From contig NC_088655.1 of NCBI RefSeq assembly GCF_964019385.1, forward strand, positions 15,961,448 through 16,025,447: 64,000 nt of DNA, read 5' to 3'. The notes beneath the pieces are model-generated. The model made no database searches. It was not told where the DNA came from and saw only the letters and a program-made list of their open reading frames with translations. How positions within the stretch are numbered: the first letter of the stretch is position 1; each line of letters starts with the position of its first letter. This DNA is from Sycon ciliatum (lineage: Eukaryota > Porifera > Calcarea > Leucosolenida > Sycettidae). This document shows positions 57,554 through 64,000 of this stretch, in pieces. A program made the translations under genes and the position numbers.

Positions 57554-58093
57554 TATCATTTTGGGTATCATGATCTCGTGTTGTTTCCTTGGGTGCTACG
57601 ACTCCCTGACATCCATGGAACGGTATGAATTGGGCGATTTCAGCCAATCAGTAGACGTTCTGAGAGGGGTATATTCAACGATACACCCCGCTCAGTTCAC
57701 AAGGGTCGCGCCAAGAGTGAATATTGGAAGGAGTGTTGGGAAAGTGCCCTGGGAGAAATGGATTGCACCATTCTATACATGTACTGCATTCCCCATAATT
57801 TCCTCGTGCTATGTCCTCAGGAAAATATTTAACGTATACCCTTCATATACTCATAGAATAATCCAAACGTATCTGCAGTCAACCACGGGTATAACAACCC
57901 ACGGATAGTGACACTATCTTCAGACCTAGTAACAATATAGCCGTATATTTTCAACTCCGTGAATGACGACAACTCCCAAATACCAACACTTTTCTCATGC
58001 CCGATCAAGGGTCGTTCGTTACTGGCAAAGTTAGCTGGATATCATGTCATGTAGTCATTATTACTTCAGGCAGGGACAATGAAATACATATAT

Positions 58094-58446
58094 ATTCGAG
58101 GTCAAGGACGACGGCATTTTTGGAAAGAAATTTCGAATTTTGGAGAAGAAGCTTGCTTTCGGAAAATGTTCCTTTCACGCAAGGCAGCATGCCAGGTCAG
58201 GCGTGTGAACCAGGTGACCTGTGTCGGCAGATCCACGTTTACGTTCCAGGCCGACAGTTTTTTGACCAAGCCGTGAATCGCCCTCGCTCTGACTCCCCCG
58301 GCTACGAAGGAGTAATTTTACAACTCTTCAGGCCAGCTACAGGTCTCTGATGCAGAGCTGCAAGTGACGGATATCGGTCATTTGCAGCCACTACTAAGAG
58401 CCTCCTGGTCGTTGCAATCTGATACATAATATACCTCCCCAACCGG
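58094..58446. repeat. Dispersed repeat, partner of 20804-21117
   Basis: 58094-58400 is the inverse of 20804-21117, and 58398-58446 is the inverse of 15438-15490. It therefore joins two pieces found separately elsewhere. It directly precedes the first MIOX-exon repeat. Confidence 0.8.
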
Positions 58447-58479
58447 GTGGATTACCCGGCTCACCCGGCGCTGGAGCAG

Positions 58480-59610
58480 ACACTGCCGTGGCAATCGAGC
58501 GAAGACGACTTCTACTTATGCAACGATCATGACCACGATATGCTGCCGTGGGTGAGCGAGTTCAACAAATTCGATCTCTACTCTAAGTCTGACAGACTCC
58601 CGGAAAAGACAGCGCTAACTTCATACTACCAGTCGTTGGTTGACAAGTGTACTGGTTCCGACGACCTGTGCTAGTGAGATCTACGATTTTCTCAATCGAG
58701 CGATGACGACTTCTTCTTGTGCAACGATCATGACCACGATATGCTGCCGTGGGTGCGCGAGTTCAACAAATTCGATCTCTACTCTAAGTCTGACAGTCTC
58801 CCGGACAAGACAGCGCTAACTTCATACTACCAGTTGTTGGTTGAGAAGTATATTGGTTCCGACGACCTGTGCTAGTGAGATCTGCGATTTTCTCAATCGA
58901 GCGATGACGACTTCTTCTTATGCAACGATCATGACCACGATATGCTGCCGTGGGTGCGCGAGTTCAACAAATTCGATCTCTACTCTAAGTCTGACAGACT
59001 CCCGGACAAGACAGCGCTAACTTCATACTTCCAGTCGTTGGTTGAGAAGTATATTGGTTCCGACGACCTGTGCTAGTGAGATCTACGATTTTCTCAATCG
59101 AGCGATGACGACTTCTTCTTATGCAACTATCATGACCACGATATGCTGCCGTGGGTGCGCGAGTTCAACAAATAATTCGATCTCTACAAGTCTGACAGTC
59201 TCCCGGACAAGACAGCGCAAGGTCATCTGCCATATATGGACTATTCTTCCTTATTAGGAAGCCAGGGGTCAAAGGTGACTTTTGAGTCAGAACCCCTACC
59301 GGTATACCGCACTATACTACTGCTAACTTCATACTACCAGTCGTTGGTTTTTTTTTTTTTTTTTTTTACTACGTTCACATAACCAGCTCGAAAAGAATAA
59401 GGAAAGACAATGGTACGGAGACTAGTACAAACGTGACAACTTTCCGACGACCTGTGCTAGTGAGATCTGCGATTTTCTCAATCGAGCGATGACGACTTCT
59501 TCTTATGCAACGATCATGACCACGATATGCTGTGGTTGAGAAGTATATTGGTTCCGACGACCTGTGCTAGTGAGATCTACGATTTCTCAATCGAGCGATG
59601 ACGACTTCTG
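58480..59610 (+). repeat. Plus-strand tandem array of the MIOX 3'-terminal coding segment
   Basis: 201-bp units end in TGCTAG at 58674, 58875 and 59076, followed by an interrupted unit (59077 to about 59459), an internally deleted one (to about 59571) and a stub. Each unit encodes LCNDHDHDMLPW, EFNKFDLYSKSD, TALTSYYQSLV and GSDDLC plus stop, matching MIOX residues about 226-284, with about 40 bp of linker GATCTACGATTTTCTCAATC. The fourth unit carries a foreign ~105-bp insert (about 59219-59325) and a T20 run with ~80 bp more (59348-59444). The first unit alone keeps PWQSSEDD, closest to the gene's PWHSGDD. Confidence 0.9.
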
Positions 59611-60261
59611 CACTGTGAAGATCGAACAGAGCGAGCAAGTGTGCCAACAACACACAAACACCGGCCAACAATAAACATAGCGCGCGGAGCACTATCAGAT
59701 CTGTGAAACACACGCCGTCAGCGAACCCGACCGGAGTAGCAAAAGACAGATTGGGATAAGCACTGGTAGATCAGGTGTGTGATAAACGCATCAAACAAAA
59801 TGGTAGCAGATGCGACCGATATGTCAAGACTGGCACTCAGCTGGTGATACAACGAGACAGATTAAATAAGAAATTCAAAATAATCCTTGGCCTACCTGTT
59901 GGCATGAGAAATCCAAAATACGGGACATGAAATTTGATTTTGATATGATAATAGGCCAGTCGCCACATATACACACAAGCAGGCGCGTGCACCACACACA
60001 CACACATACACACACACGTGCGCATGCACACACACGCACACACATACATGTACACACACAGATAGAGAACGAGAATAATAAGCGTACTGTGTCTTGTTTT
60101 GCTTGAGTGAAAGCTCTCAGGTTTGGGTATGGAACGGTCGATGGAGTCGGTGCGGACACCTGATAGATCGGGTAGGGTTTGAAAACAACTGTTCAGGACT
60201 GTGTACAACGGCAGGCAATTACGCGATCAGCCACGGAAGTTAGTCAGCGAGTTGTTCTTAT
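59611..60261. other. Spacer between the opposed MIOX-exon arrays
   Basis: It contains a CA-rich block (59968-60060) and otherwise unremarkable sequence; no ORF of note. It would form the loop if the two arrays pair. Confidence 0.6.
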
Positions 60262-61700
60262 CTCATGTGAGAAAATCGTACATCTCACCAGCACAGGTCG
60301 TCGGAACCAATGTATTTCTCAACCAACGACTGGTAGTATGAAGTTAGCGCTGTCTTGTCCAGGAGACTGTCAGACTTAGAGTAGAGATCAAATTTGTTGA
60401 ACTCGCGCACCCACGGCAGCATATCGTGGTCATGATCGTTGCATAAGAAGACGTCGTCATCGCTCGATTGAGAAAATCGTAGATCTCACTAGCACAGGTC
60501 GTCAGAACCAATAATATACTTCTCAACCAACGACTGGTAGTATGAAGTTAGCGCTGTCTTGTCCGGGAGACTGTCAGACTTAGAGTAGAGATCGAATTTG
60601 TTGAACTCGCGCACCCACGGCAGCATATCGTGGTCATGATCGTTGCAACAGAAGAAGTCGTCATCGCTCGATTGAGAAAATCGTAGATCTCACCAGCACA
60701 GGTCGTCAGAACCAATATACTTCTCAACCAACGACTGGTAGTATGAAGTTAGCGCTGTCTTGTCCGGGAGACTGTCAGACTTAGAGTAGAGATCGAATTT
60801 GTTGAACTCGCGCACCCACGACAGCATATCGTGGTCATGATCGTTGCATAAGAAGAAGTCGTCATCGCTCGATTGAGAAAATCGTAGATCTCACCAGCAC
60901 AGGTCGTCAGTACCAATATACTTCTCAACCAACGACTGGTAGTATGAAGTTAGCGCTGTCTTGTCCGGGTGACTGTCAGACTTAGAGTAGAGATCCAATT
61001 TGTTGAACTCACGCACCCACGCCAGCATATCGTGGTCATGATCGTTGCATAAGAAGAAGTCGTCATCGCTCGATTGAGAAAATCGTAGATCTCACTAGCA
61101 CAGGTCGTCAGAACCAATATACTTCTCAACCAACGACTGGTAGTATGAAGTTAGCGCTGTCTTGTCCGGGAGACTGTCAGACTTAGAGTAGAGATCGAAT
61201 TTGTTGAACTCGCGCACCCACGGCAGCATATCGTGGTCATGATCGTTGCAACAGAAGAAGTCGTCATCGCTCGATTGAGAAAATCGTAGATCTCACCAGC
61301 ACAGGTCGTCAGAACCAATATACTTCTCAACCAACGACTGGTAGTATGAAGTTAGCGCTGTCTTGTCCGGGAGACTGTCAGACTTAGAGTAGAGATCGAA
61401 TTTGTTGAACTCGCGCAACCACGACAGCATATCGTGGTCATGATCGTTGCATAAGAAGAAGTCGTCATCGCTCGATTGAGAAAATCGTAGATCTCACCAG
61501 CACAGGTCGTCAGTACCAATATACTTCTCAACCAACGACTGGTAGTATGAAGTTAGCGCTGTCTTGTCCGGGTGACTGTCAGACTTAGAGTAGAGATCCA
61601 ATTTGTTGAACTCACGCACCCACGCCAGCATATCGTGGTCATGATCGTTGCATAAGAAGAAGTCGTCATCGCTCGATTGAGAAAATCGTAGATCTCACTA
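60262..61700 (-). repeat. Minus-strand tandem array of the MIOX 3'-terminal coding segment
   Basis: Seven 201-bp units have their GCACAGGTC marks at 60291, 60492, 60696, 60897, 61098, 61299 and 61500. The eighth mark, at 61701, is the real gene end. Variants alternate a-b-c-a-b-c (for example CGACAGCATATCG in units 60696 and 61299; GGGTGACTGTC in 60897 and 61500), so a 603-bp higher-order unit was duplicated. Units stay in one frame (201 = 67 codons) and are open except for the TAG TGA at each unit end. The array is the immediate 3' flank of MIOX. Confidence 0.93.
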
Positions 61701-62552
61701 GCACAGGTCGTCAGAACCAATATACTTCTCAACCAACGACTGGTAGTATGAAGTTAGCGCTGTCTTGTCCGGGAGACTGTCAGACTTAGAGTAGAGATCG
61801 AATTTGTTGAACTCGCGCACCCATGGCAGCATATCGCGGTCATAATCGTTGCACAAGTAGTCGTAGTCATCGCCCGAGTGCCACGGGTAGAAGCTGTGGA
61901 AGCGAATCATGTACAGACCCTCGTCCGGGATTGTCGTACCACTGTGCTTCAGGCACTGGTACAGATACTCGTCATGGCCCCAGGACATCGTCACCTTGTC
62001 CAGGCCACAGTTCTGCTCGTACACGCCCAGCTTTGTACTATACACTTCATGCGTGCTGCCCGGGTTCTCGGCAAACGTCTCCGGGAAGACGCAGCGCTGC
62101 GAGAAGCGGCAGCCAACCGGAAACGTGTCACCGACTACGTACCACTGCGGCTCTCTCCACAGGGCCATCACCTTGCCGATGTCGTGGATCAAGCCAACCA
62201 GATGAAACCAGGGCTTGTCCGGATGTGCCTCGCGGATCCTCTCCGCCGTCTGGAAGGCATGAACGGAGTTCGGCAAGTCGATATCGGGATCACTTTCGTC
62301 AACCAGGTTGTCCAGCTCACTGATAATACTCGTGATGCTCATCTTGGCATGGTTGAAACTGCACCACTTCGCACGCATCTCCTTGCCAAATTCCATGGTC
62401 TGTTTGGTGTGCATCTCCGTGTACGTTCTGCTCACGTTGTGAGTCTGCACATTGTCCTCGTAGTTGCGAAAGTCGTCTTTCTGCTTGGCCCGTTGCTCAG
62501 CGTGGACCTCCTCTGGGCGGAACAGGGGAGAGGGATCGCAGATCACCCTCAT
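61698..62552 (-). CDS. MIOX: Myo-inositol oxygenase
   Basis: This non-haem di-iron enzyme opens the myo-inositol ring with O2 to give D-glucuronate, the first step of inositol catabolism, in the cytosol. The 284-aa product has the normal family length. All six iron ligands are in place: His98 (NSVHAFQTAE), His123-Asp124 (LVGLIHDIGK), His193 (WGHDEYLYQ), His219 (MIRFHSFYPWH) and Asp252 (EFNKFDLYSK). VDESDPDIDLPNS, EPQWYVVGDTFPVGC and CGLDKVTMSWG are also present. I chose the ATG at 62550-62552 because it aligns with the usual N-terminus; the frame extends to a GTG at 62627, which looks like upstream sequence. There is no intron. The gene is squeezed between a satellite about 100 bp upstream and the tandem array of its own last exon downstream. 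The gene's last ~60 codons differ slightly from the repeat consensus (YDYLCNDYDRD against FFLCNDHDHD), so it is not simply one of the repeats. Confidence 0.95.
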   Translation of the reverse strand: MRVICDPSPLFRPEEVHAEQRAKQKDDFRNYEDNVQTHNVSRTYTEMHTKQTMEFGKEMRAKWCSFNHAKMSITSIISELDNLVDESDPDIDLPNSVHAFQTAERIREAHPDKPWFHLVGLIHDIGKVMALWREPQWYVVGDTFPVGCRFSQRCVFPETFAENPGSTHEVYSTKLGVYEQNCGLDKVTMSWGHDEYLYQCLKHSGTTIPDEGLYMIRFHSFYPWHSGDDYDYLCNDYDRDMLPWVREFNKFDLYSKSDSLPDKTALTSYYQSLVEKYIGSDDLC

Positions 62553-62652
62553 CGTGGCTGCTGTTGCGAGCACGGGCCAACTGGACTGTGCACCGATGCC
62601 GGGAGAATGCTGCAATTCCTTGCTCACCCGTGCGTGTTTGTGGAGGATGTTA

Positions 62653-63265
62653 TGCTCTCGGGCAAGCCCTCGAGCGTAGTGTCTACGGAGCTGAAACTCA
62701 CAAGCTGAGTAACCGTTAGTTTCATCTCGAGCAAGATGAAGTTTCAGCTCTGTACGCTCTCGGGCAGGGCCTCGAGCGTACGGAGCTGAAACTTACAAGC
62801 TGAGTAACCGTTAGTTTCATCTCGAGCAAGGTGAAATTTCAGCTCCTTACGCTCTCGGGCAAGGCCTCGAGCGTACGGAGCTGAAACTCACAAGCTGAGT
62901 AACCGTTAGTTTCATCTCGAGCAAGGTGAAATTTCAGCTCCGTACGCTCTCGGGCAAGCCCTCGAGCGTACGGAGCTGAAACTCACAAGCTGCTCGAGAT
63001 GAAACTAACGGTTAGTTTCAGCTCCGTACGCTCGAGGGCTTGCCCTCGAGCGTACGGAGCTGAAACTTCACCTTGCTCGAGATGAAACTAACGGTTACGT
63101 ACTCAGCTTGTGAGTTTCAGCTCCGTACGCTCGAGGCCTTGCCCGAGGCCCGGGCGTACGGAGCTGAAATTTCACCTTGCTCGAGATGAAACTAACGGTT
63201 ACTCAGCTTGTGAGTTTCAGCTCCGTAGACTCTACGCTCGAGGGCTTGCCCGAGAGCGTAACAGA
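62653..63265. repeat. 95-bp palindromic satellite upstream of MIOX
   Basis: A 95-bp unit (GTAACCGTTAGTTTCATCTC at about 62709, 62804 and 62899) is built of two snap-back parts: GAGCTGAAA...TTTCAGCTC and GTACGCTC...GAGCGTAC. After a turn near 62985-63020 the units continue in reverse orientation to about 63260, making one large compound palindrome. The first unit begins only about 100 bp upstream of the MIOX start codon, so it overlaps the expected promoter. Confidence 0.9.
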
Positions 63266-63402
63266 GCAAGTAACATCAGTTCACAGTCGAATGTGACATG
63301 CGAACCGAGCTGACAACGAAAAACTGCCAGTGCCACAGACCCTTCCGAGCTACATGTAGGCTGACAATGCTTATGTATACACAGTCTGCGACAACATGAA
63401 TA

Positions 63403-63758
63403 ATGAATTATGATTCTCCCACCCGCATCTCTCGCCGTTCATTGCGCACTGCATTTGGCTACCCACCCACCGCAGATGTCCAGTGTATTCTGTCTCGAAA
63501 CAACCTCACACCCATCACTATCCGTTTCTCCCTTTTAAAAACTGTATCTTCTTGTATTCAGATGCGTTCATTATTCTGCCAGCTCACTTCTGTGCCGCCT
63601 TTTCTGCCTTCGTGCCAATTCTGAGGCACGTAGCCACACCTGCACAAGGTCTCAAGTCTCGCTTGGACTTGTACTGCCACGAGCCTCCTCTCGATTTGGT
63701 TACTTCCTCCGTATACAAAAACTTCGTGACTTTTTTTGAAAGCTGCGCACAGCTCTGA
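63403..63758 (+). other. Possible LINE-derived 3' coding fragment
   Basis: Two overlapping plus frames (SLRTAFGYPPTADVQCILSR, NNLTPITIRFSLLKTVSSC; then a tail ending FVTFFESCAQL) faintly resemble the C-terminal tail of CR1/L2-type LINE reverse transcriptases. No RT catalytic motif is present and the similarity is from memory only. The opposite strand also carries a 127-codon ORF (63558-63941) that I cannot identify. Confidence 0.2.
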
Positions 63759-64000
63759 AATGGTTCCGTTTGACTTCGAATAACACTCGTGGCATTGTCT
63801 AACCTGTTTACAAGCTATATACAAAGACAAAAGCAACTCAGACGAATGAAATTGAGTTTTTTCAGAGTCTTCGTCGCTCATGTCATTGTCACCTGACGAC
63901 GCTGACTCCGCATCGCCAACAGTCGCTGCTTCCGCTCGCATTTCGTTCAGATTCTTGTCACCTGCAGTGATGATCCGACTCTGGACTTTTGGCTACGTCC

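Noticed and set aside
58480-61700. The 201-bp array as a CRISPR-like array or as a repeat protein
   Set aside because: Units are tandem without unique spacers, the DNA is animal, and each unit ends in TAG TGA, so no long repeat protein can be made.
61823-62708. Plus-strand ORFs of 166 and 276 codons opposite MIOX
   Set aside because: Antisense shadows of a well-conserved gene; no recognisable domain.
63558-63941. 127-codon minus-strand ORF with acidic N-terminus
   Set aside because: Could be an exon of an unknown gene but no domain, start context or neighbour supports it.

Overview
The window is nuclear DNA from an animal, probably an early-branching or marine invertebrate such as a sponge; I cannot name the species. 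The evidence is a set of animal-type genes (MON1, a C12orf57/Protein C10 homologue, myo-inositol oxygenase, a divergent POU-homeodomain gene) in a background packed with eukaryotic mobile elements: Penelope-like, Ty3/gypsy, Tc1/mariner, piggyBac-type TTAA, Harbinger-type TAA/TTA, hAT-like and many TA-flanked MITEs. There are no bacterial operons, rRNA genes or CRISPR arrays. The clear host genes are single open reading frames without visible introns.

Layout. 0-4.1 kb: a 525-bp DNA transposon, a frameshifted POU-homeodomain gene, a Penelope endonuclease tail and a gutted Ty3/gypsy remnant. 5.9-8.3 kb: the best gene island, MON1 (minus) and the C10 homologue (plus), divergent across about 310 bp. 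8.3-30.5 kb: mostly gene-poor, with foldback elements, MITEs, a tRNA-like sequence and simple repeats. 30,597-52,817: two near-identical tandem copies of a 9.29-kb unit. Each holds a Penelope-like element with long inverted arms, several MITEs and CA repeats. The second copy is interrupted by a young, complete-looking 3.63-kb Ty3/gypsy element (48,500-52,128) with identical 209-bp LTRs, an intact protease-RT-RNaseH-integrase frame and no gag; the first copy preserves its empty target site. 52.7-58.4 kb: a decamer minisatellite, a Penelope tail hairpin, a dead Tc1-like element and two MITEs. 58.4-63.3 kb: an intact myo-inositol oxygenase gene (minus) whose last ~60 codons have been amplified as a 201-bp repeat. 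About six units lie in plus orientation, and seven in minus orientation run straight into the gene's 3' end. A second, unrelated 95-bp palindromic satellite starts about 100 bp upstream of the start codon.

The host genes do not form a pathway: MON1 acts in endosome maturation, MIOX in inositol catabolism, and the POU protein would be a nuclear regulator. The most unusual points are the inverted arrays of a host-gene exon around MIOX, the gag-less gypsy element, the Penelope endonuclease split by an AT-hook/acidic insert, and the 9.29-kb tandem duplication, which could also be an assembly artefact.
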